Shown: in pieces, positions 1-11,052 of the stretch
How positions within the stretch are numbered: the first letter of the stretch is position 1
Layout of the letters: every line of letters starts with the position of its first letter
Assembly: GCA_021730945.1 (NCBI GenBank)
Contig: JAKFYH010000024.1
Span: 1 to 52,489, forward strand
Direction: 5' to 3'
DNA from: Acidobacteriota bacterium
GTDB taxonomy: Bacteria; Acidobacteriota; Vicinamibacteria; Vicinamibacterales; UBA2999
DNA length: 52,489 nt
Made by a program: the position numbers and the translations under genes
Notes under the pieces: model-generated
What the model was told of the DNA's origin: nothing
What the model saw: the letters and a program-made list of their open reading frames with translations, nothing else
Database searches by the model: none

Positions 1-633
1 CGCCTGACCAGCCCCACCCGCCCCAAGCAACGTGTTCTCGATGATCCAGATGACGCCGTCGATCACCTCGCCCAGGTTATGGGGCGGGATGTTGGTGGCC
101 ATGCCGACGGCAATGCCGGTGGAGCCGTTGACGAGCAGGTTTGGATACGTCGCCGGAAACACCGTCGGCTCGGTCGTGGTTTCGTCGAAGTTCGGAACGT
201 AGTCGACGGTGTCCTTGTCGAGGTCCTGCATCAGGCTCTCGGCAAGCGCCTCGAGCCGCGCTTCCGTGTAACGGTAGGCAGCGGGCGGGTCGCCGTCGAC
301 CGAACCGAAGTTACCCTGGCCGTCGACCAGGGTCTTGCGCATATTGAAGTCCTGCGCGAGACGGACCAGCGTGTCGTAGGCCGGTTGGTCGCCGTGCGGG
401 TGGTAGTTACCGATGACTTCGCCGATGACCTTCGCGCACTTGCGATAGGCGCGGTTCGAGGCCAGGCCCATCTGGCTCATGGCGTACAACACGCGGCGAT
501 GCGCCGGCTTGAGGCCGTCGCGGACATCTGGCAGCGCGCGCCCAATGATCACGCTCATGGCGTAATCCAGGTACGAGCGCTTCATCTCGTCTTCGATATT
601 GACGGGCGTACGGGTCTGCTCGGTCTGAGACAT
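1..633 (-). CDS. gyrA: DNA gyrase subunit A, N-terminal part (cut by window edge)
   Basis: The first 211 codons of GyrA are present and the rest lies outside the window. GyrA cuts and rejoins DNA in the A2B2 gyrase complex, which introduces negative supercoils. The translation carries the conserved start region, the HPHGD segment and the catalytic tyrosine in RYTE at residue 122, the same number as in E. coli. The position equivalent to E. coli Ser83 is Gln (GDQPAYDTL), within the region that governs quinolone binding. The ATG lies 6 nt beyond the gyrB stop codon on the same strand, so the two subunits are almost certainly co-transcribed. Confidence 0.97.
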   Translation of the reverse strand, partial: MSQTEQTRTPVNIEDEMKRSYLDYAMSVIIGRALPDVRDGLKPAHRRVLYAMSQMGLASNRAYRKCAKVIGEVIGNYHPHGDQPAYDTLVRLAQDFNMRKTLVDGQGNFGSVDGDPPAAYRYTEARLEALAESLMQDLDKDTVDYVPNFDETTTEPTVFPATYPNLLVNGSTGIAVGMATNIPPHNLGEVIDGVIWIIENTLLGAGGAGQA

Positions 634-639
634 GCGTCG

Positions 640-4411
<3,772 letters not shown>

Positions 4412-4669
4412 AGCGCGGCGTACCTCTGTAATTAAGGAAGAAGCGAAGGACAATAAAGTATACAGGAAATAGGTCCTGTTTACGAAATTTCCAATGGGCG
4501 TAAACCCTTTTAAATCAACTATTTAAACTGTGCATTTTTCTGTGGGTAAAGTGCGGGTCGTCGGACGCCACTACCAGGGGCTTTCGCCCAATACGCGGGT
4601 CTCCACAAACCATGCACAGTTGGGCTTGTGGATAAACCCGGCGGAACCGAAGTTCCGCCATTCCTGGCA
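4412..4669. other. dnaA-dnaN spacer, possible origin subregion
   Basis: A 258-bp gap with an AT-rich stretch at about 4455-4540 (TTTTAAATCAACTATTTAAA) next to DnaA-box-like words: TGTGGGTAA at 4541-4549 and a perfect TGTGGATAA at 4627-4635. In many bacteria an origin subregion with the unwinding element lies in this spacer. It should also carry the promoter for dnaN-gyrB-gyrA. The origin role is inference. Confidence 0.5.
4627..4635 (-). promoter_or_regulatory. Consensus DnaA box
   Basis: TGTGGATAA reads TTATCCACA on the minus strand, an exact match to the consensus DnaA-binding 9-mer. It is just downstream of the dnaA stop codon. A near-match (TTACCCACA on the minus strand) lies at 4541-4549. 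Confidence 0.7.
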
Positions 4670-6037
4670 CTATTTGAACTGGTCCAGCAGGTTGCGGACC
4701 TGCTGATCAAAGTCATCACTTTTCTTTCGCATTTCCTCAATCTTCTTGATCGAATGAATCACGGTCGAGTGGTGCTTCCCGCCAAAGCTGCGCCCAATCT
4801 CGGGCAGTGAGGCGTGCGTGAGCGCCTTGCAAAGGTACATCGCAATCTGCCGCGGCATGGCCACCGACTTCGAGTTATTACGCGACCTGATCTCGGCCGG
4901 CTTCATCTGGTAGTAGTCAGCGACAAACTTCTGGATCTGCTCGATGGTGATCGCTTTCTCGTCGTGATCGATCACATTGCGCAACACATCGTGCGCCAGT
5001 TCGATCGTCAGCGGCTTGCCGGTAAGCGAGGCGTAGGCGATCAACCTGATCAGCGACCCTTCGAGTTCGCGAATGTTCGACTTGATGCGGCTGGCCATGT
5101 ACATCGCGACATGGTCGGGAAGCAGCAGCGCTTCTCCCTCGGCCTTCTTCTTGAGAATGGCGACTTTCGTCTCGAGATCGGGCGATTGGATGTCGGCAAT
5201 CAAACCCCACTCAAAGCGCGAGCGCAGCCGCTCTTCGAGAGCGGGAATCTCGTGGGGCGGACGGTCGCTGCTGATGACGATTTGCTTCTGAGCATCGTGA
5301 AGGGCGTTGAAGGTATGGAAGAACTCGTTCTGCGTGCCTTCCTTGCCCGAAACAAACTGGATGTCGTCGACCAGCAGGACGTCGACACTGCGATAGCGCG
5401 CACGAAAATCGAGAATGCGATCGAACCGCACGGCGTTGATCATCTCGTTCATGAAACGCTCGGACGAGATATAGGTGAGCACCAGTCCCGGGTGATGCTG
5501 GACGACGTAGTGCCCGATCGCGTGCATCAGGTGCGTTTTGCCCAGGCCGACACCGCCGTGAATAAACAGCGGGTTATAGGACCGCGACGGCGTCTCCGCG
5601 ACCGCCCGGCAGGCGGCGTGCGCGAACTGGTTTGACGACCCGACAATGAACGTGTCGAAGGTGTAACGAGGAATCAGGCTGCCGACCCGAAGAGGCTCCG
5701 GCTCGACGGTCTCAACGACCGGAGCCACGGGTTCAGGAGCCTCGTCTACGGGCCGCGCCGTGGCGGTCGGGCCCAGACTGTCGGCCTGGGCCGACCCTTC
5801 CGGCACGAACACCAGCTTGGCGTCGGGACGCCCCACCTCGCGCATGGCCTCGGCCAGCACCACGGAATAGTGTTTAGGGAGCCATTCGACGAACAAGAGG
5901 TTCGGGACGCGGATGGATAAGGTCTGGCCAGCGTCGGCCAGAAGCGACGTGGGCTTGAACCAGGTCGAGAAGCTGTGCCGGCCAACCCGATCTTCGATAC
6001 GGCTGAGGACCTGGTCCCAAATCGTCGCGCTCGGCAT
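4670..6037 (-). CDS. dnaA: Chromosomal replication initiator DnaA
   Basis: DnaA binds 9-mer boxes and, with ATP, melts the origin. The protein is 455 aa. Domain I is at residues 1-80 (WDQVLSRIEDRVG). A Pro/Glu-rich linker spans 90-118. The AAA+ domain starts with YTFDTFIVGSSNQFAH, with Walker A GGVGLGKTH at 161-169 and Walker B LLVDDIQF. The C-terminal DNA-binding domain carries the signature SLPEIGRSFGGKHHSTVIHS. The ATG is preceded directly by an in-frame GTG; the ATG is preferred. It diverges from rpmH across a spacer with three DnaA boxes, so DnaA probably regulates its own promoter. Confidence 0.97.
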   Translation of the reverse strand: MPSATIWDQVLSRIEDRVGRHSFSTWFKPTSLLADAGQTLSIRVPNLLFVEWLPKHYSVVLAEAMREVGRPDAKLVFVPEGSAQADSLGPTATARPVDEAPEPVAPVVETVEPEPLRVGSLIPRYTFDTFIVGSSNQFAHAACRAVAETPSRSYNPLFIHGGVGLGKTHLMHAIGHYVVQHHPGLVLTYISSERFMNEMINAVRFDRILDFRARYRSVDVLLVDDIQFVSGKEGTQNEFFHTFNALHDAQKQIVISSDRPPHEIPALEERLRSRFEWGLIADIQSPDLETKVAILKKKAEGEALLLPDHVAMYMASRIKSNIRELEGSLIRLIAYASLTGKPLTIELAHDVLRNVIDHDEKAITIEQIQKFVADYYQMKPAEIRSRNNSKSVAMPRQIAMYLCKALTHASLPEIGRSFGGKHHSTVIHSIKKIEEMRKKSDDFDQQVRNLLDQFK

Positions 6038-6086
6038 CACTACAAGATATTGATTATAAAGGACTTATCGTTACGGAATGCCGGGC

Positions 6087-6118
6087 TTTTCCACAAGCTT
6101 TTCCACAGGTGTGGAAAT
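6087..6118. promoter_or_regulatory. Cluster of three DnaA boxes, probable oriC
   Basis: The dnaA-rpmH spacer (6038-6314) holds TTTTCCACA at 6087-6095, TTTTCCACA at 6099-6107 and, inverted, TGTGGAAAT at 6110-6118. These are close variants of TTATCCACA, packed within 32 bp. Gene direction switches here, as expected for replication starting between dnaA and rpmH. The boxes may also repress dnaA. Confidence 0.65.
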
Positions 6119-6194
6119 CTCTGTAGCCGCCATGCGGCGAACCGACACTCTAGCATGAGCGGCCGGCCAGGGATCCCAAAGCCTCACGAAGATC

Positions 6195-6224
6195 TTTACA
6201 GCGTGAGAGTTAGCGGAACATAAT
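6195..6224 (+). promoter_or_regulatory. Predicted sigma-70 promoter for rpmH
   Basis: TTTACA (6195-6200) and CATAAT (6219-6224) are separated by 18 bp. Each differs from the consensus by one base. Transcription would start near 6231 and leave a leader of about 85 nt ahead of rpmH. Confidence 0.5.
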
Positions 6225-6265
6225 CGTAGGTTCGACCGACCCGCCTCCGCTGCGTCTAGTGACAG

Positions 6266-6287
6266 CTTCGGCGAGGTCTCGCCGGAG
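6266..6287 (+). other. Hairpin in the rpmH leader
   Basis: CTTCGGCGAG pairs with CTCGCCGGAG (one G-U pair) around a two-base gap, a strong stem 28 nt before the rpmH start. It may affect leader stability or translation. No known ribosomal-protein leader class was recognised. Confidence 0.35.
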
Positions 6288-6314
6288 CGCAAGACGCGAA
6301 GGCGGAGGAGAAGT

Positions 6315-6479
6315 ATGGCGAGATCCAAGAAGGGCAAGCGTACGTTTCAACCAAATACCCGGCGCCGAGCGAAAACGCACGGCTTCCTGGTTCGTATGGC
6401 AACCAAGGACGGGCGGCAGGTTCTGAAGCGCCGCCGCGCAAAGGGCCGCAAGCGGCTCACGGTTTCCGACGAGAAATAG
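6315..6479 (+). CDS. rpmH: 50S ribosomal protein L34
   Basis: A 54-aa, very basic protein of the large ribosomal subunit, starting [20 protein letters not shown] and ending [12 protein letters not shown]. It carries the L34 pattern ([34 protein letters not shown]). A strong Shine-Dalgarno sequence, AGGAG, lies 6 nt upstream. It is first in the conserved series rpmH-rnpA-yidD-yidC next to the origin. Confidence 0.97.
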   Translation: MARSKKGKRTFQPNTRRRAKTHGFLVRMATKDGRQVLKRRRAKGRKRLTVSDEK

Positions 6480-6480
6480 G

Positions 6481-6542
6481 CTTGAGTCTTGGGACTTGAG
6501 GCTTGAGATTCAAGCCCAGGTCTCAAGCCACAGGCCCAAGCC
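6481..6542. repeat. Stuttered TTGAG/CAAGC repeat between rpmH and rnpA
   Basis: The spacer is built from short words: CTTGAG, GGGACTTGAG and GGCTTGAG, followed by the inverse forms CAAGCCCAGG, TCAAGCCACAGG and CCCAAGCC. It can fold back on itself. A similar run (CATCAAGCCCCAGGCCTCAA) lies inside dusB at 32040-32059. Confidence 0.55.
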
Positions 6543-6550
6543 AGCACGCT

Positions 6551-6886
6551 ATGGCCAGGTTCCTACCAGCCGAGCACGTTCGCAAGCGGGCTGACTTCGA
6601 GCTCATCTACAAGACAGGCTTCAAACGCTCCGGGCGCCTCATGACGATGTTCACGAGGAATCGCGAAGAGGGGCCGGCCCGGCTCGGAATTGCCGCGACC
6701 CGGAAGATGGGCGCGGCGGTCGAGCGAAACCGGGCGAAGCGGCTCACGCGCGAGCTGTTTCGTCACCACAAGCCCGAGGGACCCGTCGACGTCGTCGTGG
6801 TTCCCCGCCGTGAAATGCTCGACGCACCCTATGCCAGCCTCGAGTTGGAGTTCCGCGCCCTTCTTGCCAGGAGTAAATCCCGGTGA
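6551..6886 (+). CDS. rnpA: Ribonuclease P protein component
   Basis: Small basic protein (111 aa) that assists the RNase P RNA in cutting tRNA 5' leaders. The family signature is clear: LPAEHVRKRADFELIYKTG near the N-terminus, LGIAATRKMGAAVERNRAKRLTRE in the middle (the RNR motif), and DVVVVPRREM near the end. The ATG at MARFLPAEHV is preferred over an in-frame start 16 codons upstream, which would be encoded by the stuttered repeat. The stop codon overlaps the yidD start (GTGA). Confidence 0.95.
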   Translation: MARFLPAEHVRKRADFELIYKTGFKRSGRLMTMFTRNREEGPARLGIAATRKMGAAVERNRAKRLTRELFRHHKPEGPVDVVVVPRREMLDAPYASLELEFRALLARSKSR

Positions 6887-7152
6887 GTAGAGCTGCGCGC
6901 ATCGCCCTGGGCCTGGTTCGCGTATACAAACTAGTGTTCTCGCCGTTCTTTACCGGCAGTTGCCGCTACGTGCCGGGTTGCGCCGACTACATGACCGAGT
7001 CGATCACGCGTCACGGCCTGGTTCACGGCGGCTGGCTCGGAACCAGGCGCTTGTGCCGCTGCCACCCGTTTGGCGGCCACGGCTACGATCCGGTTCCCCA
7101 CTCACTCGATCACCCGATCGATCACCCAATCACCAAATCACCCGTTCATTAG
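6883..7152 (+). CDS. yidD: Membrane protein insertion efficiency factor YidD
   Basis: An 89-aa member of the YidD family, thought to help YidC-dependent membrane insertion. It has the usual VRVYKLVFSPFFTGSCRYVPGCADY segment (amphipathic start plus cysteines) and the RLCRCHPFGGHGYDPVP end motif. The GTG start overlaps the rnpA stop by 4 nt. The last 15 or so residues (DHPIDHPITKSPVH) lie beyond the family end and are encoded by an ATCACC stutter, so the C-terminus looks extended by repeat DNA. Confidence 0.93.
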   Translation: MSRAARIALGLVRVYKLVFSPFFTGSCRYVPGCADYMTESITRHGLVHGGWLGTRRLCRCHPFGGHGYDPVPHSLDHPIDHPITKSPVH

Positions 7153-7188
7153 CCTCGATCACCAGCTCACGAGATCAAGAAATCACAA
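7099..7188. repeat. ATCACC stutter across the yidD end and yidC upstream region
   Basis: Repeated words TCACTCGATCACCC, GATCGATCACCC, AATCACC, AAATCACCC, GATCACCAG, CTCACGAGATCAAG and AATCACAAG fill the last codons of yidD and all of the spacer up to the yidC ATG, leaving yidC without an obvious Shine-Dalgarno sequence. Confidence 0.5.
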
Positions 7189-7189
7189 G

Positions 7190-8968
7190 ATGGAACGCCG
7201 AGTCCTCATCGCAATCACCCTGTCATTTCTGGTGCTGTTTCTGTTTCAGCGCTTCGTGATGCCGCCGCCCGAGGCGCCGATCGCGACCCAGGGCGTGGCC
7301 ACCACCAACACACCTGCTGCACCAGCGGGCCCCGCGCCGGGCAGCATGGCCGCGCTGACGGCCGGGAGCAGCCAGTCGGCTCCGGCAGTGGCGCCGGCAG
7401 CTTTGCCGGTTACCCCGGCCGCCGGCCAGGTTGACCCGGCGACCGCAGGCACCACGTCGTCAGAGCCGGCCGTCACCGTCGGTGAAACCACGGATCGCGA
7501 GATCGTGGTCGAGACCGCGACGGTGCGGGCCACTTTTACCAATCGGGGCGGCCGCATCCTGCACTGGGTGCTGAAGGACTACCACAACGATGCCGGCTCG
7601 CTGCTCGACCTGGTGCCACAGACGATTGGCGCCGACGCGGTGAAGCCGTTCACGCTGGTTGTGGATGACCCGGCGGTGACCGCGCGCATCAACAACGGCT
7701 TGTACCGCGTGGTGGTGGCCGGCGGCGGTTCCAGCGCCACCAGTTCGAGCGACGCGATCGAGAAGCCACAGACCATCACGTTTGAACTGGCCGCCTCTGA
7801 TGGCCTCAGCGTCGCCAAGACCTTCACCATCGAGCCGCAGGGATACCAGGTCACTTTTGGCGCAGTGGTTCGGCTTGGACAAGCCCAACTGAATCCCGTG
7901 ATTCACTGGGGTCCAGGACTGGGCGACGAGATTGCCCACCGGCCGCCGTCATCGTTCTTCTCACCGAACAGCATTGTGCCGGCGCAGCCGATGATCTATA
8001 AGGACGGCGCGGTCGAACGCGTCCCGCACACGACCACGGGTTCGCAGGAAGGGCCGTTCCGATACGCGGGCGTCTCGGATCACTATTTCGCCACCTTGTT
8101 GTTGAACCAGGCGGCAGCGGTGCCCTTCCGCATCGACTACGCGCCGGTCAACGTGCCGATTCCAGACGATCCGACTCGCTTTGCGACCTACATGAGCTAC
8201 TCGGTGCGTTTCCAGGCGCCACAGGCAGAGTCACGGTTCTTTTTTGGACCGAAACTGATCGACAACCTCAAGGCGATTGACAGCGAGTTGGTGCGCTCCA
8301 TCCACTTCGGCATCTTCTCGTGGCTGGCGGTGCCTTTGCTGGGCGGCCTGAAGTGGGTGCACGGATATGTCGGCAACTGGGGTTGGGCGATCGTCGTCCT
8401 GACCATCCTGATCAACCTCGCGATGTTCCCGCTCCGGCACAAGAGCGTGGTGTCGATGAAGAAGATGCAGGAACTGCAGCCGCAGATGAAGGCGATCCAG
8501 GAGCGCTACGCCAAGTACAAGATCACCGACCCCGAGCGGCAGAAGATGAACACCGAGGTCATGGAGCTCTACAAGACCAGGGGCGTCAACCCGGCGAGCG
8601 GCTGCGTGCCGATGCTGCTGACCATGCCGTTCCTGTTTGCCTTCTACGCCATGCTGTCGGTGGCGATCGAGATCCGCGGCGCCGACTTCTTCGCGTGGAT
8701 TACCAACCTGTCGGCGCCCGATCCCCTGTTCATCACGCCGGTGCTGATGGGCGTGGCGCAGTTCTGGCAGACCAAGATGACCCCGACCACCGCCGATCCG
8801 GCGCAGCAGAAGATCATGATGTTTATGCCCATCATGTTCACCTTCATGTCGCTGTCGTTCCCGAGCGGGTTGGTGATCTACTGGCTGGTCAGCACGGTGT
8901 GGACCATCGGCCAGCAGTATGCGACCAACTATTTGATTGGCGCGCCGGCACGGCGCATTGCAAAATAA
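7190..8968 (+). CDS. yidC: Membrane protein insertase YidC
   Basis: Inner-membrane insertase, 592 aa, of the Gram-negative type. It has an N-terminal membrane segment (LIAITLSFLVLFLFQRFVM, residues about 5-22). An Ala/Pro/Gly-rich linker follows, then a large periplasmic beta domain (about 90-370). The conserved Oxa1-like core has five membrane segments (WLAVPLLGGLKWVH, WGWAIVVLTILINLAMFPLRHKS, CVPMLLTMPFLFAFYAMLSVA, FITPVLMGVAQF, FPSGLVIYWLVSTVW). The ATG at MERRVL begins just before the first membrane segment; in-frame upstream codons come from repeat DNA. Confidence 0.96.
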   Translation: MERRVLIAITLSFLVLFLFQRFVMPPPEAPIATQGVATTNTPAAPAGPAPGSMAALTAGSSQSAPAVAPAALPVTPAAGQVDPATAGTTSSEPAVTVGETTDREIVVETATVRATFTNRGGRILHWVLKDYHNDAGSLLDLVPQTIGADAVKPFTLVVDDPAVTARINNGLYRVVVAGGGSSATSSSDAIEKPQTITFELAASDGLSVAKTFTIEPQGYQVTFGAVVRLGQAQLNPVIHWGPGLGDEIAHRPPSSFFSPNSIVPAQPMIYKDGAVERVPHTTTGSQEGPFRYAGVSDHYFATLLLNQAAAVPFRIDYAPVNVPIPDDPTRFATYMSYSVRFQAPQAESRFFFGPKLIDNLKAIDSELVRSIHFGIFSWLAVPLLGGLKWVHGYVGNWGWAIVVLTILINLAMFPLRHKSVVSMKKMQELQPQMKAIQERYAKYKITDPERQKMNTEVMELYKTRGVNPASGCVPMLLTMPFLFAFYAMLSVAIEIRGADFFAWITNLSAPDPLFITPVLMGVAQFWQTKMTPTTADPAQQKIMMFMPIMFTFMSLSFPSGLVIYWLVSTVWTIGQQYATNYLIGAPARRIAK

Positions 8969-9024
8969 CCGGCTTACGCGGGGCCGCCCTTGAGGGGCGG
9001 CCGTCTTCAGGAGCAACCAACACT

Positions 9025-9468
9025 ATGGCGACAGCCGACATCACCGAATTCGTCCAGAAGGTCGTCGATGCGATGGACCTCGATCTCGAAGCCTCGGCCG
9101 AGGAGATGCCTGACGGCGTGCGCATCAACCTCAACGGCGAGGACGGCAACGTGCTAATCCGCCGCCAGGGCGAAGCCCTCGCCGCCCTCCAGCACATCGT
9201 CGCGGCGATCTACCGGCACGAGGCGGCCGAAGGCCGGCGACTGGTGGTCGACTGCATGGGCTATCGCAAGGGCAAGGACGATGAACTGAAGCAGATGGCA
9301 TTGTTTCTGGCCGGCAAGGCCAAGGACAGCGGCCTGGCGCAGGAGATTGGCCCGCTCAACCCGTACGAGCGGCGCATCGTGCATCTGGCGGTGGCCGAAG
9401 TCGACAAGGTGACGTCCGAGAGCATCGGCGACGCGTTCGAGAAGACGGTGATTATTTCGGTCAAGTAA
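9025..9468 (+). CDS. Jag/KhpB-like RNA-binding protein (KH and R3H domains)
   Basis: A 147-aa single-stranded nucleic-acid-binding protein of the Jag (KhpB, SpoIIIJ-associated) family. Residues about 30-75 form a KH-like domain (GEDGNVLIRRQGEALAALQHIV). The C-terminal part is an R3H domain with the defining Arg in PYERRIVHLAVAE. It lacks the separate N-terminal Jag-N domain of the Bacillus protein. Its place after yidC is the conserved one. The first ATG after GGAGCAACCAACACT is used as the start. Confidence 0.88.
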   Translation: MATADITEFVQKVVDAMDLDLEASAEEMPDGVRINLNGEDGNVLIRRQGEALAALQHIVAAIYRHEAAEGRRLVVDCMGYRKGKDDELKQMALFLAGKAKDSGLAQEIGPLNPYERRIVHLAVAEVDKVTSESIGDAFEKTVIISVK

Positions 9469-9498
9469 TAGGCGCGTGAGGCGGCGGTCGGGAGTCAT

Positions 9499-10986
9499 AT
9501 GTTCTCCACATCCGACACGATTGTTGCCATCGCGACCCCCGCCGGTCGAGGCGGACTGGGTGTGGTTCGGATTAGCGGACCCGCGGCCGCGCCGGTGGCG
9601 GGCGAACTGGCTGGCCGCGAGGAGCCGTTCCGGCCGCGATACGCGACCTTCGCCACCATCACACCCGCCGCGGGGGATGCGGCATCAGCGGTCGGCGACC
9701 AGGTCGTCATCACCTTCTTCCCCACACCCCATTCCTACACCGGTGAAGACGTCGTCGAGGTGTCGGCGCACGGCAGCCCGGTCGTGCTGTCGTCGCTGTT
9801 GCGACGCGCGATCGACGCCGGCGCGCGGCTGGCCGAGCCAGGCGAGTTCACCCTTCGCGCATTCCTGAACGGCAAGCTGGACCTGATTCAGGCCGAGGCG
9901 GTGGCTGATCTGATCGATGCGGTGACGCCGTTGCAGGCGCGAGTGGCGTTCGATCAGCTCGAGGGCACGCTCACCGGCGCCATCACCGCGATCGAGGGTG
10001 ATTTGTTTGACGTGATCGCCAAACTGGAAGCCTCGCTCGATTTTCCTGACGAGGGCTACCACTTCGTCGGCTCGGAGGAGGCCGGGGCGGCGCTGGCTTC
10101 GCTAGGCGATCGAATCGATCGGCTGCTGGGGGAGTCGGCCCGGGGACGGTTGATTCGAGAAGGAGCGCAAGTCGCGATCGTCGGCGCCCCGAATGTGGGC
10201 AAGTCGAGCCTGTTCAATGCGCTGCTGAATGCCAATCGCGCGATCGTGACGGCCGTTGCGGGGACGACCCGCGACTTGGTGACGGAGCGCGCCGATCTTG
10301 GCGGGTTGTCACTGGCTCTGATCGACACGGCCGGCGTGCGCGAGACCAGCGACCCGGTGGAGCGTGAGGGGGTGGCCCGCACGCGCGACGCGCTGCGAGT
10401 AGCAGACCTGGTGCTGGTGGTGCTCGACGGCTCGCGTGAGATGGGCGACGAGGACCGCGGCATCCTCGCCGAGACGGCCCATCTGCCGCGTGTCGTGGTG
10501 CTGAACAAGAGCGACCTAAAGGGGTCGGGGATCTTTTCCATAGCGCAGGGAGTATTGGGCCTGAATTGGTCAGCGACCTCAACGCAGGCAGGTCCAGGAG
10601 TGGAGCCGTTCGCGGAGAATGCGCCGCAACATAGGGAATCAAGGCTCGGGCGATCTGGAAAAGATCCCCGACCCCTTTTTTCAGTTTCGGCGCAGACCGG
10701 CGCAGGGTTGGACGATTTGATCGCGGGGGTCGCGGAGGCGCTGAGCACCGGCGGTATCGAGTTTCGCGACCAACCCGCAGTGAGCAACGTCCGGCACACC
10801 GCACTGCTCGCGCGTGCTCGCGGCGCACTGGCGCGCGCGACCGAGGCGTTAGAAGGCCAGGTCTCGGAAGAATTTCCGCTGCTCGATCTGCAGGAGGCGG
10901 CGCACGCGCTGCAGGAGATCACCGGCCGGCGCACGAGCGATGATCTGCTGCGGCATATTTTCGAGCGGTTCTGTATTGGGAAGTAG
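9499..10986 (+). CDS. mnmE: tRNA modification GTPase MnmE, with an inserted element
   Basis: MnmE, with MnmG, adds the carboxymethylaminomethyl group to wobble uridine 34. The protein is 495 aa against about 450 for the family. It has the N-terminal folate-binding domain (DTIVAIATPAGRGGLGVVRISG), G1 GAPNVGKSS near residue 230, the TTRD switch, DTAG, NKSD at 336-339 and the C-terminal FCIGK with the conserved cysteine. The excess maps to residues about 340-394, between the G4 and G5 motifs, and is encoded by an element with terminal inverted repeats at 10518-10678. All GTPase motifs remain, so the enzyme is probably active. A GGGAG sequence precedes the ATG. Confidence 0.95.
   Translation: MFSTSDTIVAIATPAGRGGLGVVRISGPAAAPVAGELAGREEPFRPRYATFATITPAAGDAASAVGDQVVITFFPTPHSYTGEDVVEVSAHGSPVVLSSLLRRAIDAGARLAEPGEFTLRAFLNGKLDLIQAEAVADLIDAVTPLQARVAFDQLEGTLTGAITAIEGDLFDVIAKLEASLDFPDEGYHFVGSEEAGAALASLGDRIDRLLGESARGRLIREGAQVAIVGAPNVGKSSLFNALLNANRAIVTAVAGTTRDLVTERADLGGLSLALIDTAGVRETSDPVEREGVARTRDALRVADLVLVVLDGSREMGDEDRGILAETAHLPRVVVLNKSDLKGSGIFSIAQGVLGLNWSATSTQAGPGVEPFAENAPQHRESRLGRSGKDPRPLFSVSAQTGAGLDDLIAGVAEALSTGGIEFRDQPAVSNVRHTALLARARGALARATEALEGQVSEEFPLLDLQEAAHALQEITGRRTSDDLLRHIFERFCIGK
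10518..10678. mobile_element. 161-bp element with perfect 22-bp terminal inverted repeats, in frame in mnmE
   Basis: Left end 10518-10539 begins AAAGGGGTCGGGGATCTTTT and right end 10657-10678 is its exact reverse complement over 22 bp. The right end continues into a run of T. The 117-bp interior encodes no recognisable protein and is read as part of MnmE. The size and palindromic ends suggest a non-autonomous element such as a MITE or a REP-type unit moved in trans by a transposase encoded elsewhere. That mechanism is inference. Confidence 0.75.
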
Positions 10987-10995
10987 ATCACGACG

Positions 10996-11037
10996 GGTTC
11001 AAGCACGATGGTTCAAGTGCGACGGTTTAATTTGGTT
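10996..11037. repeat. 14-bp imperfect tandem repeat between mnmE and mnmG
   Basis: GGTTCAAGCACGAT, GGTTCAAGTGCGAC and GGTTTAATTTGGTT follow each other in the spacer. The same first word (GGTTCAAGCACGGG) recurs at 47116-47129 between the EamA transporter gene and the YhaM-like gene. Confidence 0.5.
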
Positions 11038-11052
11038 ATTGAACTTATATAA

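Noticed and set aside
6038-6314. tRNA or other structured RNA gene in the dnaA-rpmH spacer
   Set aside because: Only short hairpins and DnaA boxes were seen. No cloverleaf or CCA end was found here or elsewhere in the window by eye.
10501-10680. mnmE as a disrupted pseudogene
   Set aside because: The insertion keeps the frame and all GTPase motifs and the C-terminal FCIGK are intact.
10657-10686. Rho-independent terminator (GC-rich arm followed by T run)
   Set aside because: It lies within the mnmE coding frame, and its partner arm is 117 bp away. It is better explained as an element end.
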